Both the position numbers and the translations under genes were made by a program. A model generated the notes under the pieces. The model made no database searches. It saw only the letters and a program-made list of their open reading frames with translations, and was not told the DNA's origin. Below, piece after piece: positions 51,099-62,070 of a stretch of DNA of 64,000 nt (position 1 is its first letter; every line of letters begins with the position of its first letter). The stretch is from contig QANU01028836.1 of the NCBI GenBank assembly GCA_003254905.1, positions 500,777 through 564,776 of the forward strand. Reading direction: 5' to 3'. This DNA comes from Nissolia schottii (taxonomy: Eukaryota > Streptophyta > Magnoliopsida > Fabales > Fabaceae).

Positions 51099-51821
51099 NN
51101 NNNNNNNNNNNNNNNNNNNNNNNNNNNNNNNNNNNNNNNNNNNNNNNNNNNNNNNNNNNNNNNNNNNNNNNNNNNNNNNNNNNNNNNNNNNNNNNNNNNN
51201 NNNNNNNNNNNNNNNNNNNNNNNNNNNNNNNNNNNNNNNNNNNNNNNNNNNNNNNNNNNNNNNNNNNNNNNNNNNNNNNNNNNNNNNNNNNNNNNNNNNN
51301 NNNNNNNNNNNNNNNNNNNNNNNNNNNNNNNNNNNNNNNNNNNNNNNNNNNNNNNNNNNNNNNNNNNNNNNNNNNNNNNNNNNNNNNNNNNNNNNNNNNN
51401 NNNNNNNNNNNNNNNNNNNNNNNNNNNNNNNNNNNNNNNNNNNNNNNNNNNNNNNNNNNNNNNNNNNNNNNNNNNNNNNNNNNNNNNNNNNNNNNNNNNN
51501 NNNNNNNNNNNNNNNNNNNNNNNNNNNNNNNNNNNNNNNNNNNNNNNNNNNNNNNNNNNNNNNNNNNNNNNNNNNNNNNNNNNNNNNNNNNNNNNNNNNN
51601 NNNNNNNNNNNNNNNNNNNNNNNNNNNNNNNNNNNNNNNNNNNNNNNNNNNNNNNNNNNNNNNNNNNNNNNNNNNNNNNNNNNNNNNNNNNNNNNNNNNN
51701 NNNNNNNNNNNNNNNNNNNNNNNNNNNNNNNNNNNNNNNNNNNNNNNNNNNNNNNNNNNNNNNNNNNNNNNNNNNNNNNNNNNNNNNNNNNNNNNNNNNN
51801 NNNNNNNNNNNNNNNNNNNNN
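51099..51821. other. Assembly gap (723 Ns)
   Basis: An unbroken run of N interrupts the MULE-like element. Frames drawn across it have no meaning. Confidence 0.99.
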
Positions 51822-51832
51822 TAATATATATC

Positions 51833-52285
51833 GTAATAAATTAACATACTCCTACTCAATATTTATGTAATCTTCTTTGTATATTGTCACCATGTTCCAA
51901 ATATATATTTAATATTTATACTAACTAATATCAAGTAAAAAAAGTATATATAATTATTTTAACAAACTTTAAATAATTTAAACTACTAAATCATGTTCAT
52001 ATTAATAAAAAAATGTCAAAATTATTTAAATTATTAAATATGTGATTAAAATTATTTAAAATAAATATAAAACAAAAAAATTGTTTTATGTTGGTTTTAC
52101 CCTTTCATAGGTACAAAAAATTATTTAAATAAAATTTAGTTTTTAGCTCTCGTAAAATTTCAAAGTTTATTTTTAGTCCCTGTAAAATTTCAAGTTTGTT
52201 TTTAGTCCCTCCATCTGGCTGGGGTTAATGGCGCTGACGTGGCATAATTATGCCACGTGGCATGACCACGTCAACGTTGTTAACG
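51833..52285 (+). repeat. MULE arm, copy matching 54692-55160
   Basis: The sequence matches 54692-55160 closely in the same orientation, from AAATTAACATACTCCTACTC through GGTTTTACCCTTTCATAGGT to TGGGGTTAATGGCGCTGACG/GACCACGTC. After GTTAAC the two copies part; this one lacks the outer end. Confidence 0.85.
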
Positions 52286-52779
52286 ACCACGTATCTGTAT
52301 ATATATTAATAGATGCATATGCATGATGGATTCTTGCTGTAGCTAGGTATAGGGTGTTTTGTTAGCCTAATATATATAAGGTTGAAAGATGCCACATAAG
52401 GGAAAGAAAACTACATAAGGTAATCCACCTTCTAAAGACATGTATTTCAAAAGCTCTAGTCCCACATTTGTTCGATCACAAACCTTTTAAGTGTTTATAT
52501 ACCTTTAGTAGTTGTTGTATTGGTAAAAAGAGTTGAGAAATGAGTTGGGCTCGTGCGCATGAGTCCAAGTCATTCGGGCTCTCAGAAGTCCAAATCGATG
52601 GATTTACCCCCTTGCGCGCACGACAAAGAGCATATCGGTCTTTGTGCAAGCATATTTTTTGGACTTTTGCACTTATCCGAGAAACCATGGTTTTTTAACT
52701 TTTGCACCCTCCATCATATATATTAAGAGTTTTGTGTGCATAGTTTTATATGATTTTCTTCCGAACCGGTTAGCAAGGT

Positions 52780-52940
52780 CTATGTGGATAGTGATTCGCC
52801 AACACAGGTGGCGAATTCATGTTGAATTCGCCTACCGCATTGGCGAATTTAGTACAAATAATGTATTTTGGTTTGTAGGGAATTCGCCAACTGTGTTGGC
52901 AAATTTAGACCATATTCGCCATCCGTGTTGGCGATTTTGA
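52780..52940. repeat. Cluster of AATTCGCC / GGCGAATT inverted motifs
   Basis: At least six copies of TTCGCC or GGCGAA with a shared TTCGCCAACAC[A/T]G core occur in about 160 bp in both orientations and can form several hairpins. The block is GC-richer than its surroundings and lies between the MULE arm and the duplicated segment. Confidence 0.7.
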
Positions 52941-53067
52941 GGTGGCCGTCCACGCGATCCGCGAAATTCATGTCAGTCCAAACGGTAGTAATTTGATAAA
53001 ATGTTTTGAAACGAAAATATTTTAATAATTATTTCATTTGACGAGAGTAAAAGAGTAAAAACACTCC

Positions 53068-54134
53068 GAAGTCATATAGATACTATTTTTGGCCAACCAA
53101 ATTAGCAATTAGGCAAAAGGACGTGGCACTTGACACCAGCCACTACTAACCAAGCTTTTGCTTTTTCCAAAGCACTTTTTCTCTTAATCACGTCGCGGAT
53201 CACGGGGAAGTGGCATCCCTATTTTCCTATTTGTCATCTTCTTACAATTTGAAATATTACAGATTTACAGGTATGAATTTACCCTATAGTTATCTAAACC
53301 ACTAGTATTCTTGAAGAAAAAAAAAGTCACCACTATTTGTTACGCATTGAGTTAACCATCTAACGTTATTAACCTCTATAATTTAAATAACTTAGCGAAG
53401 TCTTCGTAAACCTTGACTCATAAACTTAAATTATAAATTTGTATGATTATTAAAAATATATTTTAAAAAATATTATATTACAAAAATATAATTTAATATA
53501 ATTTAAAATTTATAATTGAACACTTCGACTCTAAATTAATATCTTTAACATTATAATAAAACACAAATAAAGATAAATTAGAGGAGAACTAGTTCCAATT
53601 CATTCATGATGAAAAACCAACCCATTCACGTAGAATTCTATGTCCATAGCGATCAAATAAAAATAAATTATAAGACTTTTAGGCTTTTAGCAACCTTTTG
53701 AAATTTTAAAAAATATATGGTAATTTTGAAATCTCACATTAGCCAGTCAAGTAACAAACATCAGAACCATTTTTTTTTTAATTTCAAAGAAGCTAAAATC
53801 TAATTAGTAAACATGTCACAGATGTCTTCGGATAAGAGAAAAAAAAATGGTTACAAATGTCTAACTTCGTGATTAATTCCTATATATAATATTGTAAGGA
53901 GATTTTAACCTCAAAATTCAAGAAAAGTAACATTTTTCTAACAAATTTAAATGATTTTACAAATGTACCCTATTGGAGAACTAACTTCAATTCTTGTTTG
54001 GTTAATATATCCTCTCCTTTTCCTCCCTAATCTCTCTATTTTGGGTACAATGTTTGTGCATTAGTCAGTAGTCATTTCATCCATTCATGATATGCTGAGC
54101 ATATCTACATTCCAGCACTAAATGAATGATATTA
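53068..54134 (+). repeat. Duplicated ~1.05-kb segment, copy 2
   Basis: This is the same-strand partner of 12754-13799. Homology starts at GAAGTCATATA and stops at AATGATATTA, where a truncated MULE arm begins within a few bases. It keeps about 14 bp and 22 bp lost from copy 1, so copy 2 is closer to the ancestral form at those sites. Confidence 0.85.
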
Positions 54135-54136
54135 CA

Positions 54137-55277
54137 ATCTCTCTGTTTGATTGGGGTTAACGGCGCTGACGTGGCCGTGCCACGTGGCATGCCACGTTAG
54201 CGCCATTAACCCAATCATACAGAGGAACTAAAAACAAATTTTAAAATTTTACAAGGACTAAAAACAAACTTTGAAATTTTACAGGGATTAAAAACTAAAT
54301 TTTATTTCAATAATTTTTTTGTGCCTATGAAAGGGTAAAACCAAAATCAAACAATTTTTTTATTTTATATTTATTTTAATTTAAATAATTTTAATCACAT
54401 ATTTAATAATTTAAATAATTGACATTTTTATTATTAATATGAACATGATTTAGTAGTTTAAATTATTTAAAGTTTGTTAAAATAAAAATAGTTATTTTTT
54501 TATTTGATATTAGCTAGTATAAATATTAAATATATATTTGACATATGGTGGCAATATATAAAGAAGATTACATAAGTGTAGTGTGAAATATCCTAAATTA
54601 TCCTAATATATATTAGGATAATTTATTATATGTTAATCTATAGAGTGCTCAAGTGGACTACAAGTAAAGTGTAGTGTGACATATCCTAAATTACCCTAAT
54701 AAATTAACATACTCCTACTCAATACTCATGTAATCTTCTTTTATATTGTCACCATGTTCCAAATATATATTTAATATTTATACTAACTAATATCAAGTAA
54801 AAAAAAAGTATATATAATTATTTTAACAAACTTTAAATAATTTAAACTACTAAATCATGTACATATTAATAAAAAAATGTCAAAATTATTTAAAATTATT
54901 CAAATTATTAAATATGTGATTAAAATTATTTAAAATAAATATAAAACAAAAAAATTGTTTGATGTTGGTTTTACCCTTTCATAGGTACAAAAAAATTATT
55001 TAAATAAAATTTAATTTTTAGCTCTCGTAAAATTTCAAAGTTTATTTTTAGTCCCTGTAAAATTTCAAAGTTTGTTTTTAGTCCCTCTATCTGGCGGGGG
55101 TTAATGGCGCTGACGTGGCATAATGATGCCACGTGGCACGACCACGTCAGCGTCGTTAACTCCAGTCAAACACATGGACTAAAAACAAACTTTAAAATTT
55201 TATAAGGACTAAAAATTTTATGCATGAATTAAAAACAAACTTTAAAATTTTACAGGGATTAAAAACTTAATTAAGTC
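54137..55277. repeat. Long inverted-repeat MULE unit (left arm truncated)
   Basis: The left arm 54137-54560 and right arm 54700-55277 are inverted copies, for example GTGCCTATGAAAGGGTAAAACC at 54340 against GGTTTTACCCTTTCATAGGT near 54967. Each carries a GGGGTTAAYGGCGCTGACGTGGC block. The outermost part of the left arm is missing. Confidence 0.8.
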
Positions 55278-55286
55278 AAAACAAAA

Positions 55287-56124
55287 ATTAAAAAGCAAAA
55301 GAAAACTGAGGCAAAAGAGACTAGGAATTAGGAGACCAGAACTTGCTCATTTTTAGGTAACAAATCAAGGGATTACTGGGTCTTTGTGCCTAGCAGAAAC
55401 GCCTGTAAGAGGCAAAGCTTTGCTACTTTTCAAAACCGACAAGTAGCACCCGAACAAGGAAAATAAAAAGTGGGTTTTTGCTTAGAGAATAAAAAATATT
55501 ACTAGCAAATGATTTTTTTTTAAAGTAAATACTTTTTTACCCACTGAACATTTGAAGTTGACATGACAATTGAAATTGCAGTTGAAGATTGTGAATGCAT
55601 TAGCTTTCAATTGCTCTCAAGGATTACCAATTGCAATATCTAAAACCACGAAATGCAAATGGCATTTCAATTACCCATCGCAGCAAACTCCTCTCTTCAC
55701 TGGTGGCGCCTCCATCAGGAAAAATTTTACTTCTCTGATTCACTAGTCACACTAAAGAGTTGTAGAATATGAATGTGGTTCCAAATATTATACTAATACA
55801 TGTTTATGCACGCAAAAATATTTGATCATAATGTTTGTTTCTTTCTTTTGTAGTAATATTAAACTAACACATACATGAACACGCAAAAATGTTTGATTAT
55901 AATATTTATTTTTTTGTTATATAATATTTATTCCTCCATTAAATTATTATTTTTGAAGTACAGGAATAACGAATTTAGAAAGAAAAAAAAAACACACGAG
56001 TTGAATTTGAAAAAAAACACACACACACAGGATAGCCAAAAGTTCAATACATAACACCATAAATTGGCCTTGGAGTGACCCTTGTTTTGAGGGGGACTGA
56101 TGAAAGCAAGAACAAAATCAGAAG

Positions 56125-56156
<32 letters not shown>

Positions 56157-56321
56157 AAAGGGTCTCGTGAAACACACAGAATATTATAAAGCAAAAGTGG
56201 GAAAAGAAAGAGAAAAGAAGGGACCCTCTCGTGAAATGTGTCCCTTGTTTGCAGGTTGTGTAATCAATGAACACACTGCATTACCTTTTTTACCTTCTAG
56301 ACTGCCCAAACAAAGCCTTCT
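55287..56321. other. Intergenic region, no recognised gene
   Basis: A less AT-rich stretch at 55300-55480 and a GA-repeat-bearing stretch at 56080-56260 could be exon or UTR relics, but no family was recognised. Confidence 0.45.
56126..56153. repeat. (GA)n microsatellite
   Basis: About thirteen GA units. Open frames on the minus strand through it encode Ser/Leu repeats. Confidence 0.95.
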
Positions 56322-56582
56322 AGCTTTTCCTCTTATTTAATGAAAAAGATTTGTTGTGTGTGTATATATATAGGTTATATTTACACGACAAATATGATTT
56401 TTNCCACGTCAGCCAAAAGAGGGGTAGTTGCGTATTATGTTTTGAAAGGGGAGTATTTTGGAAATTAGTTTTTTTATGAGGGGCAAAAGAGTATTTTAAT
56501 CAGCTTTTCCTCTTATTTATTGAAAAAGATTTGTTGTGTGTGTATATATATAGGTTATATTTACACGACAAATATGATTTTT
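56322..56582. repeat. 81-bp duplication near a single N
   Basis: The 81 bases at 56322-56402 recur at 56502-56582 with one mismatch. The first copy ends at the N (56403); the second is preceded by 98 bp found only once. This suggests two contigs or haplotypes with different upstream sequence joined end to end. Confidence 0.85.
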
Positions 56583-57616
56583 GTACATAAAAAATTGATA
56601 TAATATGAACATAAGAATATAAAAAATATACAAAATTAATGGATGTTACAAGAAAAAAATGTGTTCAATTTACCACCTTTATATATTTTTCTCTTAACCA
56701 ATATTTATATTACGTCTACCTTATTCAAGTGATTTATCACTTGTTTCTTTTAATTAAGATCTCTGATTTTAACATTATGAATGAAAAAACTAGTTAAATT
56801 TAATAATATTATGTCTATCTTATATACAAAATAAAATTTCTTTCTTAATATTTACTTATAATAAAATGAATTGGTGAGATCTAAAAGTAATTATTGAGTA
56901 AATCAACATAATAGATATTATATTAGTAAGTCATAATTTTTTTATGTGACATAATTTTTTTATGTGACATATATGTTTACTTTTGTACAGACGAGTGAGC
57001 CATATCATTTTATTATATCTAACTACTATTCATAATTTCATATTTTATATCTTTATTTTTTAGAATAAATTTTGGCATTTTCTTAGATAGCGTTTAATTC
57101 TTATTTTGAGATAGAAAAGATGGTGACAATGAGACAATAGAAAGATGTTCCCTTTGTCCCTTCTTATTGAATTACATAAATTAGTGTAAAAATTGTCTTA
57201 AAAACATGTTTCTTGTGTCCCTTCTTTTTAGAATTACAAAAATAAGTCTATAAATTAATCATGATACATATAATTTTGATTTTGTTTTTCGTCTTTATTT
57301 ACTTCTCCAAACATGTTTGTCTTATAATGTCTCTATGTCTTATGTCTTAGGACATGAAATAAATGCTACCTTAAAATGCTTATAACTAATTAATAAAATA
57401 AAGTGTAACATATACTAAAAGATGAGATGTAAAAAATATATATGTATATGTGTGTGTAAATATGACTCCATCCCATATCCTCAAGTACTTGCCTTTTTTT
57501 ATTTTATTGACCACTTTTTTCAAACCTTCTCTGCCTTTTTATATCAGCCCCCGTTCTTTCTATGCCTTAGTATCACCACCTTCCTTACTTTCTCTCCTCA
57601 TAAGCCACACCAAAAC
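56583..57616. other. AT-rich region and CLE gene promoter
   Basis: No other gene. A 60-bp imperfect direct repeat with TGTCCCTTCTT lies near 57140-57240. A TATA-like TTTTTATATC at about 57535 is followed by a pyrimidine-rich stretch that suits a 5' UTR. Confidence 0.45.
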
Positions 57617-57868
57617 ATGCACTTTCACCATTGCTCTCAAGTTTGGGGGTTAAAGAGGGTCATGCTCTTTCTTATGCTCACATTATTCTTAGTTTGTGGA
57701 GAAAAAGAAGCCGAGGCTTCATCTGTTGTTGGTCACAAAAACCACACTATAGAGAAAGAACAGAGGAGGCAGAATCAAAGGCAACAACCAAGGCAACTTT
57801 TTGATGTTAACTTCTCAGAGAATAAGAGGAAGGTTCCTAATGCTTCTGACCCTCTTCACAATCGTTGA
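57617..57868 (+). CDS. CLE family signalling peptide precursor
   Basis: This encodes an 83-residue single-exon CLE prepropeptide, a secreted ligand precursor for LRR receptor kinases of the CLV1/BAM group. The Met at 57617 gives a short polar N-terminus and then a hydrophobic signal segment, VMLFLMLTLFLVCG (residues 15-28). The middle is variable and Gln/Arg-rich, as in the family. The C-terminus holds the 12-residue CLE motif RKVPNASDPLHN plus a final Arg (residues 71-83). The RKVPN...DP[IL]HN pattern is closest to CLE25/CLE26 types. The normally conserved Gly at motif position 6 is Ala, and position 7 is Ser, so the usual hydroxyproline glycosylation site there is absent. The frame is open further upstream, but a start before 57617 would bury the signal segment. 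Confidence 0.9.
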   Translation: MHFHHCSQVWGLKRVMLFLMLTLFLVCGEKEAEASSVVGHKNHTIEKEQRRQNQRQQPRQLFDVNFSENKRKVPNASDPLHNR

Positions 57869-59265
57869 GTTTGAGTCGTCAAGGCATGGTAATTTGGTTT
57901 TGCTACAAGAAAAATAGAGATTTTTTTTGCTGATTTTTGCGACGGATGGACACTGGTATTTCGCAATTTCCGACGGATTTTTTGATGGTTTGATTTGTTT
58001 ATTAGTCAAATGAGTTGAGGTTTTGGAGGAAAAAAAAATGGAGAAATTATTAGAGTTTTTGAGGATAGTTTTCTCTCGAGTCTCAAGTATTGAATTGTGA
58101 ATTATTGTGAATGAAACATAATATTGTAATTTTTTTTCTGTTGAAAGTATCTAAAAGTTTCTCATATATATGTCTTTGAATGGTTAAATGTTGAGAGTAT
58201 CTAGTTAGTTAGCTCGAATGGCAGCCCGATAAAGGGGCACACACGTAACAACTTATGATAGTGGTTGGACGGAAAATCATGAATGATTAAAAAATATGAT
58301 TCGTTGATCTCGCATTTTCTCACATAATTTTGATAGTTAGTTTTGATAAATTTTTTTGGCAATTTTTTTGGCTATGGAAGTAGCAGTAGTAGTTAATTTC
58401 CTTTTGTCAAACCCATGATGAGATGTTATTGGGGGAGAATCAATGTTATTTTCTTCTTAAATTTGTATGCATTATTGAAGATATTTTTGTATATTTCTGA
58501 AGCACATTTAATACATATTTTAAGAGTATTATTGACTATTAGTTTTGATTTCTACTATAGTTAGCACCTTTTTCCTTCTGTGTATGTTGTTGTGCAATCA
58601 ATGTATACTGAATATGTAAATTTTGAACGCATAAAGTGGTCAAGAGACTTGGGAAATGTTTTAGAGTGTCTTTATTCTTGGACAAGTTTCTACCTTTTTA
58701 TTATTCCTTTTGTTTGTTTTTTGTTTTTGGGTTTTGTCTCCTCTTTTCTTTAACCATCGGTTCCAATTCTAAATCGTACGTCTAGGTTTGCTCGTGGTAG
58801 AAGAAGTAGAAATCCCAGAAGCAGGGATGGAGAATATGTAGTCGCATCGATCGGAATCGGATACTCTTCAAATACATATCATCCATTTAATGGTAATGGG
58901 GCCTTCTAGGCTTCGGTACTATTTCCAAAAAAAGTTATATTTTGAGGTAGAAAAGCAAATAGTCATATATATTATTAATTTTAAAACTATGTATAGCATA
59001 ACATGGACATGGTACATAGACATGACTGGAAGTGAATATCGATGTACATACTCATTGAGGTAGGAAAGGTGGTGTGTATATTTTGCGTTAGAATTGCATT
59101 TGTTGATAAAAAGTTACGGATAAGTAACATAAGTTTGACGTCAATTATCCCATTAAATAACTCTTTATTATATTATGAAAGACGTGGTAACACAACGTTA
59201 TAATTATCCGTATTCTCTAAATATATATGTGGAGAATCAGTCTATTGTATGAAATTTATCTATAA
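57869..59265. other. CLE 3' region and intergenic
   Basis: Just after the stop, CTACAAGAAAAA with downstream GCGACGGAT/CCGACGGAT at 57903-57978 looks like a worn CACTA end or subterminal fragment. A less AT-rich stretch at 58780-58920 matches nothing I know. Confidence 0.45.
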
Positions 59266-61862
59266 CACTACAAAAATTTTGTGGATTAGCGACGGCAAAA
59301 TTTTTCCTCTAATCCATCGCTAAATGAATTAGCGATGAATTTGGTTGCTAATCCGTAATTGTTTTATGATGGAAACAATTTCTTAAATCGTTGCAAATTA
59401 GTGAGAAATTGTGTTGTAGCTAATCTCTTGCAGATTTCTTGCAACATTCATCACAAATTCGTCGCTTATATGTAACTAATCTGACGCGAATGTGGTAAAA
59501 GCCAAAAGAAATTTTTTTGTTATCCATCAATAGTTCCTTGCTAAAAAAATTAATAAATTAATTTCTTTTTACAAAATTTTAAATTATTTTAGAAATTAAT
59601 TAATTAATAATTATTATTAATAAATAATAAAGAAAATGAATTAATATATGTTTCGTGGGTCGAAAATAAGATTTAGTTTTTAATCTTAAGTGCGTGGGCA
59701 ATTTCCATGTTGAGAAATTTAATGTAGTTCATTTCATTTTATAACAAAATTTTTGTCTTCTACTTTTTATTTAAGGGTTTTGTTAAGGATATTGGTTAAG
59801 GAAACTAAAATAATAAGTTATAAGCTTCTAAAGTATTTAATGTCATTGAAAACCTATAAACTTTACTTTTTTCTATACAAAATTACTAATTTTGCTTTCT
59901 TAAGGCACTTGTTAACAAAATCCTTTATTTAAACTAATGTGGGACTAAGAGAGTTGTACTTGCAACACAAAAAGGTGACTTGCGTTGACACTTTATATTT
60001 TTGGTCATTGCTTTTCCTATTATGACAATGTACTATTGAATGAATCTTTAATTCTTCATATTTTAGAGATCTTGATCTAAAAGTATGTATACACAAATTG
60101 TTATGGATTTGGCCATAAAGGCCTATCCGCTAAGACCATAACCGAGGGTCCGTGGATCCGACTCGTCCTGAAACCTGCCCATAAGCGTCACTCGGAGGGT
60201 CCGCAAATTAACCCGACCAGACCCGAGTAGTATCTCAATGGCCAGCAAAATTCTCGTCCCGAGATTTGCTCTCCCCAGCGGAAAAGGCGACGTGATCTCC
60301 GAAGGCAGAACTGATGGAAATATCATCGGAACAGCGAGAATCACGGATGCCACCCAGGTATTTAAACCTAACCGACACACCAGGTATGCTCAGAACCCTA
60401 CACCCCCAGACTTTACTATCCTCTTGAACTTTTACTGACTTGAGCGTCGGAGTCCTTGTAGGTACCCGCCCCGGCGACCTAGAAATAGTAGAGAAGCTTC
60501 AGGATCCAAAGTACCCCGTCGGTACACAAATGTAGATAACAGATTGAGCAAAGATGAAATACTGATAAGTAAAAAAGACAATCAAACATTAATAATAAAT
60601 TGATATTGTCCAATTTTATGCAAGTCATCCATTACATCTAAGTTATCAAGAGACATGTTCAGGATGTTTCTACATAGATTGTTTTTATTAATTATATGGA
60701 ATATAGAAATTTAATAGCAAATGAAATAAAAATTATTCGTTTTATTATTTATGTTCATTATAGTCATCTTATATTTTAAGAGTAACTTTATGGTATATCT
60801 ATCAAACAATATTATTGTGATTTCTACCTTTTGAGAGTTGCTTTTACATTATTTTACCAAACAATAATAATATACATTTTTAAGAGTAGCTTTTAAAGAA
60901 CTCAAAGAGCTCAACAACTTTTAGAAGACCATAACATTATCAAGCCTTGCCTTAATCAATGATAAACATACAAATTTATATTTACCTAATAAATTTTTAT
61001 TTATTTTGTAGAATATATTAATTATATTGATTATATATATATATATATATACATACATACATATATATAATATAATATACATATTTGATTGCACTCTAGT
61101 TGAACTTAGCTAAAACAATTGAACCTCTAAATTAGTATCTTGATCTGGTTGATGTCCACTTTGACTTTTTTAACCTTGACGTTTATTGAGGGATTTGCAA
61201 GGGATTTATCCCTCACTAAAAGTGAAATGATTTAGTTTAGCTGAAGAGAGTTGTGAGGAATTAACGAAGGAATAATCACTCGCTAAATTAAAAAAAAAAG
61301 TGAAATGTTAAAAGTTTAGTGAGAGATTTATACCTTGCTAAAAGGGAAGTGAATGATTTAGTTTAGTTGAAGAGAGTTGTGAGGGATTAGCGATGACATG
61401 TTCCTTCCCTAAATAGAAAAGTGAAATGTTAACAGTTTAGTGAGAGATTAACGATGGATTAATTCTTCGCCTAAAGGGAGAGAGAAAGATTTAGTTTAAT
61501 TGAAAAGATTTGTGAAGAAAGAAGTTTCTCTTGCTAAATTATATTGAGAGTTTGAGAGGATTTAGCGAGGGAATTATCCTTCATTGTACATATTTTAACC
61601 GTTTATAGGGGAGTTACGAGGGATTTGTCTTTTGCTAAACACTTTAACTACAAAGTATATATTGCGAATGATCCTGTTCACTACTAATCCGTCACTAATT
61701 ACTCGTTGAACATTTTGACCCCTCATTTTTAAATTTTTTTGCTATGAATCTACATCTTGCTTGTTGATCCCTCATTATTTCTTCACTAATTAGTGAGAGA
61801 TTAACGAAAATATTTTCTCTCACTAAATTTCGTTGCTAATATGTCAGGTGTTTGAGTGAGTA
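59266..61862 (+). mobile_element. Probable CACTA element, right end uncertain
   Basis: CACTACAAAAATTTTGTGG at 59266 is a CACTA-type terminus, followed by subterminal motifs TTAGCGACGG, CCATCGCTAA and TTAGCGATGA. Similar motifs (GAGGGATTAGCGA, CCCTCACTAAA, TTCGTTGCTAAT) crowd 61190-61850 in both orientations. The last motif ends near 61860 without a clear CACTA inverted terminus or 3-bp duplication. No transposase seen. An LTR lies inside. Confidence 0.55.
60099..60541 (+). mobile_element. Solo LTR of a retrotransposon
   Basis: The 443-bp unit starts TGTTATGGA and ends GATAACA, so it has the TG...CA form with inverted TGTTA/TAACA ends, and it is much more GC-rich than its surroundings. It contains TGACTTGAGCGTCGGAGTCC, a motif seen in many plant LTRs. 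No primer-binding site follows and no second LTR is present. The flanks caaat and gattg do not match, so the target duplication is lost or the unit is rearranged. It lies inside the probable CACTA element. Confidence 0.75.
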
Positions 61863-62070
61863 GTCATTTTGGAGAGAGTTTTACTTGATTCCTACTAATG
61901 ACTATAAATTATGAAAGCATTTGGAAAGTAATTGGTTTCTTCTTTTTTGGGGGTTGTTGATCTTGCGTTATGCGTCGTTTGAAACGTTAACAACTCTTGA
62001 CGAACCAGAATGGCCATAACTCATAAAGGGGCCTTCAACCTTTTTTTGACTCAAGCATTTACTATCGTAC
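61863..62070. other. Short spacer between CACTA-like and hAT elements
   Basis: No feature seen. Confidence 0.5.

Larger units (their letters stand above)
50639..55277. mobile_element. Composite MULE-like element with identical 9-bp flanks
   Basis: The outer ends GGGTTAATTAAGTTTTTAGT and, inverted, GACTTAATTAAGTTTTTAAT continue into matching GTCCCTGTAAAATTT arms. The 9-mer aaaacaaaa lies directly before (50630-50638) and directly after (55278-55286). Inside, in order, are a left arm (to about 50883), a second MITE start (GGGTTAATTATG at 50884), a gap, a truncated right arm (51833-52285), sequence with GAATTCGCC palindromes, the duplicated 1.05-kb segment (53068-54134), a truncated left arm (from 54137) and a full right arm (54692-55277). 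The 9-mer is low-complexity, so the single-insertion reading is not certain. No transposase frame is visible. Confidence 0.6.

Noticed and set aside
50972-51859. Long frames of 263-295 codons on both strands
   Set aside because: They consist almost wholly of gap Ns.
60123-60438. Open frames of 66-85 codons on both strands
   Set aside because: They lie inside a solo LTR and match no protein family.
59266-61862. Exact CACTA right terminus at 61862
   Set aside because: The sequence there ends GTTTGAGTG, which does not mirror CACTACAAAAA, and the 3-bp flanks do not match; the boundary is left approximate.
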